NCBI GenBank assembly: GCA_965247425.1
Contig: OZ252023.1
Span: 5,394,001 to 5,458,000, forward strand
DNA length: 64,000 bases
Source: CAZOZZ01 sp965247425
Lineage (GTDB): Bacteria; Acidobacteriota; Terriglobia; 20CM-2-55-15
Reading direction: 5' to 3'
The position numbers and the translations under genes were made by a program. The notes below the pieces were generated by a model that searched no databases, was not told the origin of the DNA, and saw only the letters and a program-made list of their open reading frames with translations. Positions 1 through 9,839 of this stretch are shown here, in pieces (positions within the stretch are counted from its first letter, which is position 1; each line of letters starts with the position of its first letter).

Positions 1-2
1 CG

Positions 3-320
3 AAACGCCAGCTCGGATATGCCACGGCAGAGATTCTCCAGGCGATCGTTCGGGGACATCTCTACGGCTTCGACATCATGGAACATACCTCCCTCCCCAG
101 TGGCACCGTGTTCCCAACCCTGGCCCGAGTTGAAAAACGTGGGTTGGTCCGGGCTCGATGGGAGAACGAAAAGGTTGCCCGTGGCGAGGGACGACCTCGT
201 CGGCGCTACTACGAACTGACGGCCCAGGGTGAAACCGCTCTATCGGAGGCGATTACGCGCATGCAGGCATTCGGGGCATTTCCCGGTGCAGACCCAGCGT
301 CAGGGCGCGGGGGGAAGTAG
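3..320 (+). CDS. PadR-family transcriptional regulator (5' end outside window)
   Basis: The frame is open from the window edge to the TAG at 318-320, so the start codon lies upstream. The visible part gives the PadR winged-helix pattern: AEILQAI, YGFDIM, GTVFPTLARVE, GLVRARWE, GRPRRRYYELT and GETAL. PadR proteins are small dimeric repressors that often respond to phenolics or drugs and control transporter genes. The gene ends 2 bases before the ADOP permease start, so the two are almost certainly cotranscribed. PadR-ADOP pairs are characteristic of Acidobacteriota, where the regulator probably controls its own permease. The ATG at 78 lies inside the DNA-binding domain and is not the true start. 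Confidence 0.9.
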   Translation, partial: KRQLGYATAEILQAIVRGHLYGFDIMEHTSLPSGTVFPTLARVEKRGLVRARWENEKVARGEGRPRRRYYELTAQGETALSEAITRMQAFGAFPGADPASGRGGK

Positions 321-322
321 CC

Positions 323-3001
323 ATGACGCCCGAACCAGCCCCAAACCGTGGAGTCGTGGTCTTCTTGTGCCGCTTCATCATCGGAACCGCCTCCATGCTC
401 GTACCGCCTCGGCGCAGGAGCGAATGGCTCGATGATTGGTGCGCCGAACTCTGGCAATTACTCAAGGCCGCCGAACGAGAGCCGCGGATTTATCCCCACC
501 CTGAGCTGTCGGCGATTCGTTTCAGCATTGGATCGATTCCCCACGCGTTGTGGAAATTCAAGGAAGGGTTTCACATGGAAGGAACGTTCAATGACATCCG
601 GCAGGCGGTCCGCTCGCTCGTCGCTTCACCGGCTCCGACTCTGGTCGCCGTCCTGACGATCACACTCGGGCTCGTCGGAACGACCAGCATCTTCACGCTC
701 GTAAACAGCATCGTCTTTCGTAGTCCGCGGGGGATCGCCCGACCGGCGGAGCTCGTCCAGATCGGCCGTGGCAACTTGCCCGAGGACTTCGACAACGTGC
801 ACTACCCTCTCTTCCAGGACTACCGGTCCCGCAACGACGTGTTTTCAGGAGTGGCTGCATACGCGTATCGCGTCATGCTGTTGGGTGCCGGTGACCAATC
901 CTCCTGGGTGACGACCCAGGCCGTGTCAGAAGACTTTTTCGACGTTCTGGGGGCCCCGCCGGTTCTCGGCCGGGGATTCGCCGCCGACGAAGCCGATCGA
1001 GACGTGGCCCTGATCAGCCACCGCTTGTGGCAATCGCGGTATGGTTCGGATCCATCCGTACTCGGGAAGGACATCCGGTTGAGCGGAAGAACGTTCCGAG
1101 TCATCGGAGTGACCGAAGAAGGATTTTCCGGCGTGGATGTAGCCCGGGAACCGACCGACGTCTGGATCCCGATCGAAGCGTATGCACGGACTCGGGAACC
1201 GGACATGGCGTCCAACCTGGTCAGCGTGCAAGTGAACTGGTTGTGGGTCGTCGCGCGCCTGGAACAGGGAATCAGCTTCGAGCTTGCCCGGGAGTCCATG
1301 ACTGTTCTGCGGGCGGAATTGGACCGGGAGTATGGCGTCCCACGGCCCCAGAGCATTCTCCTGGTCGAAGGCGTCGGCCTCCGGCCGGGCGAGCGCGCCG
1401 AGGCCGCGCGGGTCTCGGGTTTGCTCCTGGGTGTCGTTGGGATGGTGCTCGTGATCGCGTGCACGAATCTGGCGAGCGTCTTTCTCGCGCGGTCGATCCG
1501 GCGGCGTGGGGAGCTCGGAATCCGAATGGCCATGGGGGCCAGCCGCGGTCGTGTGATCCGATTGCTCCTCGTCGAGAGCCTCTTGATTTCCCTGTTCGGT
1601 GGAGCAATCGCGTTCGTCGCGAGCATCTGGAGTGCACCCCCCCTGGTAGGCATCCTGCCTGCGAGCATCGCAGTGGATCTTCGACCGGACCTGAACGTCT
1701 TTCTTTTCGGTGTTTCTGTTGCTCTGGCCGCGGGGATCGCTTTTGGAATCCTGCCCGCTCTCATCTCATCCCGGGTCGATCTGGCTCCGGTCCTCGGCCG
1801 CCTGTCTGCGGTCCCTGGCTCGAGTCGCTCCGGTTTGAGAAGCCTGCTCGTGACGGCGCAGATCGCGCTGGCGTTTGTCCTGCTCGTGGGCGCCGGCCTG
1901 CTGGGAAGGAGCCTCGCCAACGCCCGGTCCGCCGATCCGGGCTTCGACAGCGACGTGCTGGTGCTGTCGCTCGCACCGGGTTCGATTGGCGGCCTGTCTG
2001 CAGGGGACGTTTCCACCCTTTATGACGAGACCGTGCGGCGGGTCCGCGGTCTGCCGGGTGTCACATATGCGGCCCTGGCCGACTCCATTCCCATTGCCGA
2101 GTTTCCTTCCCGTTACTCCGTCGTTCCGCCTGGCACCGAACCCGGGGACGTTGAGGGGTTCGTGCAGCTACCAGCCAACACCGTTGGACCCGAATACTTC
2201 GAGACGCTCGACATCCCGGTCCTTTCTGGCCGGTCCTTCACTAGGTCCGATCAGGAGGCCAACCAGGGGCGAGTCGTGGTTATCAACGAATCGCTCGCCC
2301 GCCGCTTCTGGGGTGGGGAAGATCCGATCGGGCGCCAGATCCGCTTCCCGGGTCCGCGCCCACCCGTCCAGGTAGTCGGGGTGGTGCGAGACTCAAAGAC
2401 TCTATCACTTCGAATCGAGCCTCGGCCGTATCTGTATCTTCCGTTCCTGGTCAATGATCCGACCGTGATGCGGCTTCACGTCAAGACGGAGGGAGAGCCT
2501 CTGCGGATGCAGGCGGAGATCACCGGCGTAATCAAGGAGGTGAGTCCCCTCCTTCCGGTATATGGAGTTTCGACTCTCGGCGCGGCGATCGGGGATTCAT
2601 TGAGCGAGACGCGAACCATGGCCTGGCTTATCGGCGGGTCCGGTGCCCTCGCACTTCTGCTGGCCTGTGTCGGGCTGTACGGCACCGTTTCCTATTCGAC
2701 GGCCGAAAGGCGCCGGGAGTTTGGAATCCGGAACGCCGTCGGGGCCGGGCCCGCGGACATCGCGGCCCTCGTACTTCGCGGTGCCGCCGTTCTTGTCCTG
2801 GCCGGTCTGATTTCGGGAACTGTCCTGTCGTTTGGAGCTACAAGCCTCATCCAGAGTATGCTCTTCGGAGTTTCGGGAGGTGATGTCTTCGTTCTGCTGG
2901 GGATCGGGGCGCTCCTCGGAGTCATCTCGATGGCGGCGAGTTGCGTTCCAGCGGTCCGAGCCATGCGTGCAGATCCCGTCGTTTCGCTGGTAGAGGAATG
3001 A
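323..3001 (+). CDS. ADOP-type ABC transporter permease (acidobacterial duplicated orphan permease)
   Basis: The 892-residue protein has the duplicated MacB/FtsX plan. A short cytoplasmic N-terminal part carries RRRSEWLDDWCAELWQLL. A first membrane helix lies near residues 105-128, followed by a periplasmic core domain, then a block of helices beginning around residue 370 (LLLGVVGMVLVIACTNLASVF). The periplasmic-core-plus-FtsX arrangement is then repeated and ends with PAVRAMRADPVVSLVEE, the usual FtsX-family tail. ADOPs lack a fused ATPase and usually lack an adjacent one; none is visible here. Family knowledge suggests MacB-like export or mechanotransmission, but the substrate is unknown. 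The ATG lies 2 bases after the padR stop, indicating one operon. Confidence 0.93.
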   Translation: MTPEPAPNRGVVVFLCRFIIGTASMLVPPRRRSEWLDDWCAELWQLLKAAEREPRIYPHPELSAIRFSIGSIPHALWKFKEGFHMEGTFNDIRQAVRSLVASPAPTLVAVLTITLGLVGTTSIFTLVNSIVFRSPRGIARPAELVQIGRGNLPEDFDNVHYPLFQDYRSRNDVFSGVAAYAYRVMLLGAGDQSSWVTTQAVSEDFFDVLGAPPVLGRGFAADEADRDVALISHRLWQSRYGSDPSVLGKDIRLSGRTFRVIGVTEEGFSGVDVAREPTDVWIPIEAYARTREPDMASNLVSVQVNWLWVVARLEQGISFELARESMTVLRAELDREYGVPRPQSILLVEGVGLRPGERAEAARVSGLLLGVVGMVLVIACTNLASVFLARSIRRRGELGIRMAMGASRGRVIRLLLVESLLISLFGGAIAFVASIWSAPPLVGILPASIAVDLRPDLNVFLFGVSVALAAGIAFGILPALISSRVDLAPVLGRLSAVPGSSRSGLRSLLVTAQIALAFVLLVGAGLLGRSLANARSADPGFDSDVLVLSLAPGSIGGLSAGDVSTLYDETVRRVRGLPGVTYAALADSIPIAEFPSRYSVVPPGTEPGDVEGFVQLPANTVGPEYFETLDIPVLSGRSFTRSDQEANQGRVVVINESLARRFWGGEDPIGRQIRFPGPRPPVQVVGVVRDSKTLSLRIEPRPYLYLPFLVNDPTVMRLHVKTEGEPLRMQAEITGVIKEVSPLLPVYGVSTLGAAIGDSLSETRTMAWLIGGSGALALLLACVGLYGTVSYSTAERRREFGIRNAVGAGPADIAALVLRGAAVLVLAGLISGTVLSFGATSLIQSMLFGVSGGDVFVLLGIGALLGVISMAASCVPAVRAMRADPVVSLVEE

Positions 3002-3418
3002 GGGGATCGCCAGGAGACAGTGAGGTGGGGAATCCAGAGAGGTCATGATTCTGCGGCGGGTTTCGCCCCGGCTTCAAGCAACATGGCTAAGTTCTTGTCG
3101 GTTCCCCCACGACGCCACCCGATCCTATTCTGCTACTTCCGCAGACCGTCTCTTCTTTGAGCTTGGAAACACACTGACGTTTCTCCATTGCTGCGCTTTC
3201 CCGGCTTCAAAGAAAAAAGCGCTTCTCCCCAAAACAAATGGGTCGGGACCTGATCGCCAACCCACGTAGTCCCTTGCCCGTCGAGTCTGTCGAAGGCGTG
3301 ATGTGACAGTGAGGAAACTGTAACAGGGCATCGACCTCATCGAATGACAGTCGCCTACATTGAGGCCAGGTAAGTCACACCGTGCCTGGAGACGCGCTGT
3401 GAGAGGAGGAGAAAGACG
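3002..3418. other. Intergenic region, no gene recognised
   Basis: These 417 bases separate the ADOP permease from the next operon. Short open frames here (for example 3045-3269) encode unrecognisable low-complexity peptides and lack a convincing ribosome-binding site. The only clear signal is a strong purine-rich GAGAGGAGGAGAAAG just upstream of the ATG at 3419. The heptamer TGACAGT recurs at about 3305 and 3345, but no clear promoter pair was identified. Confidence 0.5.
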
Positions 3419-6406
3419 ATGTTTTTACTGTTCCTGGGTTTGTTGATCTTCGCCGCAGTTTCGCATCAAAGCCTCAGAAAGACGGGCCGGCGGCTTGACG
3501 GCTTGGAAGCCAGATACCGGCTTCAAGTCGCAAGCCTTACCGAGCGCGTGTTCTGTCTCGAGGGGATTACAGGGTCCGTAAGGCCAGCCGGCAACGACGA
3601 GAAAACAGACGCCCTTGAGCCTGAGCTGGTGGTTCCTGAATCGGTGGTCGAACCCTCGTCTAAACAAGTTGATGAATCCAGGGTCGACCAAATGGAGCCG
3701 CCGCCCGACGTTGCCGAGACCGACCGGATCCGGGCGAGTGCTCCCCTGCCCAGGCCCGCGAGGATCGAACGTCCCACCGTTCCACCTCATGTTGCGCCCC
3801 CTCCCGGCAACGAAAACTGGCAGCGTATCGAACGCAGGTTCGCCGAGAACTGGACGGGCATCCTCGGCGCCGTCGTCCTGGTTGCCGGCATCACGTTCGT
3901 CGGTGCCTATACCGGGCTCCTGCTCTCTCCTTTCCTCCGGACCCTCATGGTTGTGGCTGCCTCGGCGATCCTGGCCGGTGGCGCCTCCTACCTCAGTCAC
4001 CGTGAGATGTGGATGCCACTGGCGGCGTGGCTCAAGAGCAGTGCCGCCGCTGTCTTCCTCTTTGCCTGTTTCGCTTCGAGCTCCATTCCGGGACTTCAAT
4101 GGATCGATTCCTTCGGGGCCGGCCTGGCTGTTCTCTTACTGGGAGTGGGCGTCAATTTCTACCTGGCCTACGGAACCTCGAACCAGGCATTCGCTTCGCT
4201 GCACGTTTTCCTCAGCATGGTTCCCTTGATGCTGCTGCCTCAATCGCCAACAGCTCTTCTGATCGCGACCGGTGTGACGCTTGCCGGCCTGGGTGTGAAG
4301 GTGAAGTCCAGATGGGATCTTCATGTGTTGATCACCCTTGCCACCTTTGGGGTATTTCACCTCGCCTGGTATTTGCGGGTTGCCGACCCGCAGGGTGATA
4401 TGGAAAGGACCCTGGGCGCGGTTGCGGCCGTTCTGGTCGCAACGATGGTGGGGTGGATTCACTATCGCAGGACCTGGACTTCGTCCTCGCTTGCCGTTAT
4501 CCCTTTCCTGATTCACGTGGGGAACTGGACGCTGCTGGCGATCGCCATCGGCGTCTACAGTGGAAACACCGACTTGCGGGGCCTGTCTCTCCTCGGGGCC
4601 TCCGGTGTTGTGTTTCTCCTGTCAAGATTCGGTCGCCGCAAGGGTCTCGGTTGGATCTATCTGACCGACGCCCTGGTGGCCGAAGCCCTGGCCGTTGCCG
4701 GCCTGATCGCTTTCTATCCGCTTGTCTTTCACTGGCTCCTGGTGCCGCCTGTGTTGTTGCTTCAGGCGGGATTTTTCCTAAAGGTGGTCCTCGACGAGGA
4801 TGAACCTTTCCTCACTCGCGTGGCTATTCATCTCGTCCATGCCATGGGACTGGGAGTTGCCCTGTCCGGACTCGTCGCCCTCGTCCGGGATCCATCACTG
4901 GCCGACCAGCACGGGCTGCTTCTCCTGGCCGGCGCATTCATAGCGGCAGGGACCCACCTGGGTGTAGTCCGATCACGTGGGGAAGGTTTCGATTCGCTGA
5001 GGTTGTACGGGATGACGGATCTTGGCAATCTCGAGCGACTTTCAGTAGTCGGGGCCGGAGCCGGCGCCATCATGTGGGTCAGCCTGGTGAGTTTCACCGG
5101 CGGCTCATGGATGGGGACCGCCGCGCTCGCTTCGACCGCAGGATTCCTGCTCCTTGCTCGCCGGTTCGGGAGCCAGAGCCTGGGTGTGGCCGCATGGTCG
5201 ACTCTGTTGCCCGCCTATCTGTTTTCGTGGTCCAGACTTCTTGCCGATCACCCGGTTGCCGCTGATTCTCAGATCCTGTACCACCTGGGCCCGTTGGCTG
5301 TCGCAGGTTTTCTTGCAATCGGGATTTCCCTTGCGGAACCGTTCGGCCGATTGATCCGAACCTCGGCCATCTATCTGCTCGGAGTCCACGTTGCCGTGGC
5401 GGCGTTTATTCTCCTCGATCCGGTTTCGGCGCTGCTTCCAGGTGTGATGTGGCTGTTGCTGTCTCTGGTAGCGCTGGAGATCGCCGACCGGGTTTCCGGA
5501 GACTTGGTGAGTCCGTTGCTTCAAGTCGGCTACGGGATGGGCCTCGCATTCGGCGGCGCGTACCTGCTCGTGGTCATGATGAGTCAGGCCTATGTGGGTC
5601 CGCTTCCTGCGAGGATGCTCGTTGAGGCCTTTGCGCTTGCCACGCTCCTGTATTGGTGGGTCTACGAGCCAGGAGGCGAGCTTGAATCGCAGACCAGCTG
5701 GCGTCGGGCGCACCCGCTGTTTCTTGAGCTGTTTCTGATCTTCATGTCGATGGTGACCATCGTCGAGTCGTCGGTCCCACTCCGCCCTGTCGTATGGGCG
5801 ATTCTGGCTCTCGTCACGATCAACAGGAGTGTCGGCGATCGGCTCGACAATCGTTTTCGATTCTATTCGCTGGTGTTCTACTGGGCTTCCGCCGCGGATC
5901 TCGCAGTTGTGACCAGCATCTACCAGATGCCATCAACCATCTGGTACGAGCATCCCGGCTTTACCGGATTACTGGCCATCATTTTTCAAGTGGTTTATCT
6001 GATCGAAGGTTCCCCGCGCTTGAACCTGGCGCACCTCGATGTGCCGCCGACGCTAGGCAGACTGGCCAAATGGGGCAAGAAAATCGAAAAGCGCCAGGCC
6101 TTGTGGATCTACTACCCATTCTTCGTTGCGGCAGCTTTGTTTCTCTACTGGCGGTTTGATACGACCCTGCTCACCTTGCTCTGGGCCGGCCTCGCTTTCA
6201 TCGTGTTCGCCGTCAGCCTGATCATCCGCGAAGGGCATTTCAGGTACATGGCGCTCGCGGGGTTTGGCGCGTGCCTCATCCGGCTGCTGCTGATCGACAT
6301 GTCTCAGGCCAACCTCGGGTTGAGGGGTGCGGTATTCGTGGGCGTGGGACTTCTCATGCTCGGCATGAACTCTCTCTATACGAAATACAAGGGGCGTCTG
6401 GCATGA
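3419..6406 (+). CDS. Large polytopic membrane protein, DUF2339-like
   Basis: The 995-residue protein begins with one hydrophobic segment (MFLLFLGLLIFAAV). A charged, proline-rich stretch of about 110 residues follows, then from about residue 142 an almost uninterrupted series of membrane helices to the C terminus. The order N-terminal helix, coiled or charged linker, NWxGxLGAVVLVAGITFVGAYTG and many helices matches DUF2339-type proteins, whose function is unknown. A strong AGGAGG precedes the ATG. Its stop overlaps the start of the M48 protease (ATGA), so the two are translationally coupled and may act together at the membrane. Family assignment is by pattern only. Confidence 0.75.
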   Translation: MFLLFLGLLIFAAVSHQSLRKTGRRLDGLEARYRLQVASLTERVFCLEGITGSVRPAGNDEKTDALEPELVVPESVVEPSSKQVDESRVDQMEPPPDVAETDRIRASAPLPRPARIERPTVPPHVAPPPGNENWQRIERRFAENWTGILGAVVLVAGITFVGAYTGLLLSPFLRTLMVVAASAILAGGASYLSHREMWMPLAAWLKSSAAAVFLFACFASSSIPGLQWIDSFGAGLAVLLLGVGVNFYLAYGTSNQAFASLHVFLSMVPLMLLPQSPTALLIATGVTLAGLGVKVKSRWDLHVLITLATFGVFHLAWYLRVADPQGDMERTLGAVAAVLVATMVGWIHYRRTWTSSSLAVIPFLIHVGNWTLLAIAIGVYSGNTDLRGLSLLGASGVVFLLSRFGRRKGLGWIYLTDALVAEALAVAGLIAFYPLVFHWLLVPPVLLLQAGFFLKVVLDEDEPFLTRVAIHLVHAMGLGVALSGLVALVRDPSLADQHGLLLLAGAFIAAGTHLGVVRSRGEGFDSLRLYGMTDLGNLERLSVVGAGAGAIMWVSLVSFTGGSWMGTAALASTAGFLLLARRFGSQSLGVAAWSTLLPAYLFSWSRLLADHPVAADSQILYHLGPLAVAGFLAIGISLAEPFGRLIRTSAIYLLGVHVAVAAFILLDPVSALLPGVMWLLLSLVALEIADRVSGDLVSPLLQVGYGMGLAFGGAYLLVVMMSQAYVGPLPARMLVEAFALATLLYWWVYEPGGELESQTSWRRAHPLFLELFLIFMSMVTIVESSVPLRPVVWAILALVTINRSVGDRLDNRFRFYSLVFYWASAADLAVVTSIYQMPSTIWYEHPGFTGLLAIIFQVVYLIEGSPRLNLAHLDVPPTLGRLAKWGKKIEKRQALWIYYPFFVAAALFLYWRFDTTLLTLLWAGLAFIVFAVSLIIREGHFRYMALAGFGACLIRLLLIDMSQANLGLRGAVFVGVGLLMLGMNSLYTKYKGRLA

Positions 6407-7281
6407 AGAATCAACGACAGCTGATCGGGCTCGCAGCAATCTTGTCGGCCGGGATCGCCCTGGTTGCCGTGTTGTCGATCAAACGTATCGACACTCCTCT
6501 GCCGGCCAGCCTGGCCCCGGCCTTCCAGCTTCTGGGCACTCCCGTCATGGCGCTCGATCACCTCGTGACTCGCGTGATTCCGATTGATGACGTGGACGAG
6601 AGGGAATTTGGCGAGTTGCTGCGGGCCCGGTATGACCGGCAGGTGGATCCAGACGATCCCGACTACCTGTATGTCAACGACCTCATGGAGCGACTGGCGG
6701 TCCGAGCCGGCAAGCCCTTTGAGTACCGGGTCTACATATTGAACTGGTCCATGCCGAACGCCATGGCGTTACCCGGCGGCGTGATCCTGGTGACGACGGG
6801 TCTGCTCGAAGTCTTGAACTCGGAGGCCGAGTTGGTCGCGGTCCTGGCGCACGAACTCGGACACATCGAAAGAGGCCACTGCCTGGATGCGGTGAAGTTT
6901 CGGATACTCGCCGACAAGGTCGGGGCACGGCACTTCGGTCAGATCGTCGACTCCGGTGTCCGGATTCTGTCTGGTCACAGCTTCAGCAAGACCCAGGAAG
7001 ACGACGCCGACGAATATGCCTACACGGTCCTCCTCGATGGCCGCTATGATCCGGCCGCGCTTGGAATGGCGTTCGCTTCGTTGTTGGAGGACCAGAGGGG
7101 CAGGGCGCGGCGTCCGTCAAGGGGAGTGAACCCGTTTCGTGACTACTTCAGTTCGCATCCACCCCTGGAAATACGAGAAGCCGAATTCCGGGAGCGCGCC
7201 GGGGCCTGGTGGCGCCGGCATCCCGGGGAAGTAAGGCAGACGGGGGAGGAGAACTTGAGAGTCAGGAAGATTGTTCCGTAG
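6403..7281 (+). CDS. M48-family zinc metalloprotease
   Basis: The start is the ATG at 6403 that overlaps the upstream TGA; the longer frame from 6271 would run into the preceding gene. The 292-residue protein has an N-terminal membrane anchor or signal (GLAAILSAGIALVAVLSI). The zinc motif HELGH lies at residues 150-154 and a third ligand is likely Glu204 in DDADEYA. The preceding AMALPGGVILVTTGLL is typical of M48 BepA/LoiP/Oma1-like peptidases, which act in envelope protein quality control. The C-terminal SSHPPLEIREAEFRE is also standard for the family. Translational coupling to the membrane protein upstream suggests a shared envelope role. Confidence 0.93.
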   Translation: MKNQRQLIGLAAILSAGIALVAVLSIKRIDTPLPASLAPAFQLLGTPVMALDHLVTRVIPIDDVDEREFGELLRARYDRQVDPDDPDYLYVNDLMERLAVRAGKPFEYRVYILNWSMPNAMALPGGVILVTTGLLEVLNSEAELVAVLAHELGHIERGHCLDAVKFRILADKVGARHFGQIVDSGVRILSGHSFSKTQEDDADEYAYTVLLDGRYDPAALGMAFASLLEDQRGRARRPSRGVNPFRDYFSSHPPLEIREAEFRERAGAWWRRHPGEVRQTGEENLRVRKIVP

Positions 7282-7294
7282 GCGGAAGGGCGAT

Positions 7295-8014
7295 TCACTC
7301 CACCCCGCATCCCTTCTCGACAGCGGCGGCTTCGGCCAGCAGCGACTCGATAAGCTCCGAGCCAGATCCGGTGCCGGCGAGCTCACGTGCGGCATCACCC
7401 AGTTGTTTCCTGAGGGAGGCGTTGGCTTCTTCCAGGTCCGCGATACACTTCTGAAGTTTCTGCAACTTCGGCGCCATTTCCTCGACCGTGAATCGCTGTT
7501 TGATGTGTTGGGGGCAATTGGGGCTCCAGGCCTTCACGTGGAAACGCAGCACGCGCTCGGGCCGAGCCTTGTAGTCGGCGTCGAACAGGGATTCCAGCAG
7601 TGCTGGATCATCTTCGACGAATTCGGCGGTGCCCCACATTTTTATCCGCTGGCGGTTCGGATAGTCCATCAGGAATATGAATGCCTGGTTGTTCTCCGCG
7701 AGGTTTCCAAGCGAGATGTACTGAGCGTTTCCAGCAAAGTCCGCCAGCGCAAGCGTGTGCCGATCGAGCACTTTGAGGAAGCCTTTGGGACCGCCGCGAT
7801 ACTGCACGTATGGCTGGCCATCCGCGCTTGCAGTGCCCAGGTAGAGAGAGTCCTGCTCCTCGATGAACTCGGCGAGATCGGGCGTCACTGCCTCGCGCCA
7901 CGGTCCCGGATTCCCCTGCCGTTCCATCTTGGCGTAAGCGGTGCGTGAACCCCGCTTTTCCTGAGCGGCCTTGACTGCGTCTGTATAGGCGATCTCACTG
8001 ATTGGCGGTTCCAT
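7295..8014 (-). CDS. Pyridoxamine 5'-phosphate oxidase-fold flavoprotein
   Basis: The start is the ATG at 8014, preceded by AAGGAGG; the frame stays open further upstream but would run into the divergent operon. The 239-residue product contains the split-barrel pattern LYLGTASADGQPYVQYRGGPKGFLKVLD, followed by ISLGNLAENNQAFIFLMDYPNRQRIKMWGTAEFV. This is typical of general-stress-type PNPOx-like flavoproteins that bind FMN or F420. The last 45 residues form a probable coiled coil (KLQKLQKCIADLEEANASLRKQL). It is divergently oriented from the ThDP/ALDH/flavoprotein/CDGSH operon and could share its regulation. The exact substrate is not predictable. Confidence 0.85.
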   Translation of the reverse strand: MEPPISEIAYTDAVKAAQEKRGSRTAYAKMERQGNPGPWREAVTPDLAEFIEEQDSLYLGTASADGQPYVQYRGGPKGFLKVLDRHTLALADFAGNAQYISLGNLAENNQAFIFLMDYPNRQRIKMWGTAEFVEDDPALLESLFDADYKARPERVLRFHVKAWSPNCPQHIKQRFTVEEMAPKLQKLQKCIADLEEANASLRKQLGDAARELAGTGSGSELIESLLAEAAAVEKGCGVE

Positions 8015-8186
8015 CGTTGGCCTCCTTTTTTTAAAGGAGCATACTCTTCTCACACGGGGAAGATAGTCAAAACGAAACGTCCTTTCGTCTGGACTCTCGA
8101 CTGTTGCGATTGGAGATGAATGCGTTAAGCTTTTCGATACACCGAACCCCCGAGCGAAATCAAGCAGTGGTCTACAGGAGAAAAAC

Positions 8187-9839
8187 GTGAAAGCGTCCGA
8201 TTTGCTGGTCCGATGTCTGGAAGAGGAAGGAATCAAATACATATTCGGAGTGCCGGGCGAGGAAAACGCCGATTTCATGATGTCCCTTGAGACGTCGGCC
8301 GGTATCAAATTCATTTTGACCCGCCATGAACAAGGGGCCTCATTCATGGCCGACATCTACGGCAGGTTGACCGGCAACCCGGCCGGCTGTCTCGGCACGC
8401 TGGGACCCGGGGCGACCAATCTGATTACCGGTGTCGCCGACTCCAACATGGATCGAGCCCCGATGCTGGCGCTGACCGGCCAGGGATCGACGGACCGGTT
8501 GCACAAGGAGTCGCATCAGATCATGGATGTCGTCGGCATGTTCACACCAGTAACCAAGTGGTCGACGACCATCCTGAATCCCGACACGATTCCGGAAATC
8601 ATCAGGAAAGCCGTTCGGTTGGCACGCACAGAGAAGCCCGGCGCCGTCCACATCGAGTTGCCCGAAGACATCGCGAGCATGGAGTCGTCGGAAAAACCTC
8701 TGACGCCGCGCCGCTTTCGCCGCTCGGTGCCCGAGAGCAAAGTCGTCGACCAGGCCTTTGCCATGCTGGGGAACGCCCGGCGTCCAATCATTATCGCGGG
8801 CAACGGCTGCATTCGGAAGCGTGCCAGTTCCGAGCTTCGCTTGCTGTGTGAAAAAACTGGAATTGGCGTCGTCAGTACGTTTATGGCGAAGGGCTGTGTC
8901 GACATGGATGCGGCCTATTGCCTGTATACCGTGGGGCTTGGCTCGAAGGACCGCATGTCGACTGCGATAGACGATGCGGACTTGGTCATTGCGCTCGGCT
9001 TCGACATGGTGGAGTACCATCCGCAATTGTGGAATCCAGACGGGGACAAACGGATTCTGCATGCGGACTTTCTGCCTGCCGAAATCGATTTCCACTATCA
9101 CTCGGAAGTGGAGCTTGTGGGCGACCTCGCGCAGACATTGCGGATGCTCAACGAGCGCTTCGACGCGCACGGCGTTCCGGAATTTGACTTCTCCCTGCAA
9201 CGGCAATGCCGGCAGGACATGACAGCAGATTTTGCCGAGTACAAAGACGATGAAACTGAAGGTGTCATTCGACCGCAAAAGGCCTTGTGGGACGCCCGGC
9301 AAGTCATGGGACCCCACGACATCCTGCTGTCCGACGTCGGTGCCCACAAGATGTGGATTGCGCGCCACTACCAGTGCCACGAGCCGAACACGTGTTTGAT
9401 TCCGAACGGCTTCTGTTCTATGGGCTTCGCGCTACCGGGTGCCATTGCTGCCGATATCGTGCATCCCGACCGCCGCATTCTTGCCATCGCCGGCGATGCC
9501 GGGTTCCTGATGAACGTGCAGGAGATGGAGACCGCCGTGAGAATCGGCAGCAACATTGTCGTTATGGTATGGGAAGACAAACAATACGGGCTGATCGCGT
9601 GGAAGCAGGAGACTCGATTTGGTCGACATACCGACCTGGCGTTCGGCAATCCGGACTGGGGCACCCTGGCCGACGCATTTGGGTGGAACGGGCACTACGT
9701 CGGGAACGCTGCCGATCTGGCCGGCACGCTTGAAGCTGCCTTCGATGAAGACGGGCCGAGCCTGGTCGTAATTCCGATCGACTATCGGGAGAACGCGTTG
9801 CTGACGAAGAAACTCGGAGCCATCACATGCAAGATTTGA
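8187..9839 (+). CDS. ThDP-dependent enzyme, catabolic acetolactate synthase (AlsS)-like
   Basis: The 550-residue protein has the three ThDP-enzyme domains in order: Pyr domain with the activating glutamate E48 in RHEQGASFMAD, central domain, and PP domain with GDAGFLMNVQEMETAV followed by VWEDKQYGLIAWKQ. The latter resembles the AlsS-type pattern (VWNDxxYDMVAFQ) more than FAD-dependent anabolic synthases. No small subunit gene is adjacent. Family members condense two pyruvates or decarboxylate 2-oxo acids; the substrate here is uncertain. The start is GTG with GGAG upstream. It overlaps the aldehyde dehydrogenase by 13 bases, so it heads a tight operon with redox enzymes. Confidence 0.88.
   Translation: MKASDLLVRCLEEEGIKYIFGVPGEENADFMMSLETSAGIKFILTRHEQGASFMADIYGRLTGNPAGCLGTLGPGATNLITGVADSNMDRAPMLALTGQGSTDRLHKESHQIMDVVGMFTPVTKWSTTILNPDTIPEIIRKAVRLARTEKPGAVHIELPEDIASMESSEKPLTPRRFRRSVPESKVVDQAFAMLGNARRPIIIAGNGCIRKRASSELRLLCEKTGIGVVSTFMAKGCVDMDAAYCLYTVGLGSKDRMSTAIDDADLVIALGFDMVEYHPQLWNPDGDKRILHADFLPAEIDFHYHSEVELVGDLAQTLRMLNERFDAHGVPEFDFSLQRQCRQDMTADFAEYKDDETEGVIRPQKALWDARQVMGPHDILLSDVGAHKMWIARHYQCHEPNTCLIPNGFCSMGFALPGAIAADIVHPDRRILAIAGDAGFLMNVQEMETAVRIGSNIVVMVWEDKQYGLIAWKQETRFGRHTDLAFGNPDWGTLADAFGWNGHYVGNAADLAGTLEAAFDEDGPSLVVIPIDYRENALLTKKLGAITCKI

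Noticed and set aside
820..2016. Long minus-strand open frame of 398 codons opposite the ADOP permease
   Set aside because: It is Arg/Ser/Pro-rich with no family pattern and lies wholly antisense to a clear gene; a GC-codon shadow.
3045..3269. 74-codon frame in the spacer after the ADOP permease
   Set aside because: No ribosome-binding site and no recognisable sequence; an opposite-strand frame covers the same region equally well.
8340..9380. Minus-strand frame of 346 codons opposite the ThDP enzyme
   Set aside because: Antisense shadow of a well-supported gene; no recognisable motif or ribosome-binding site.
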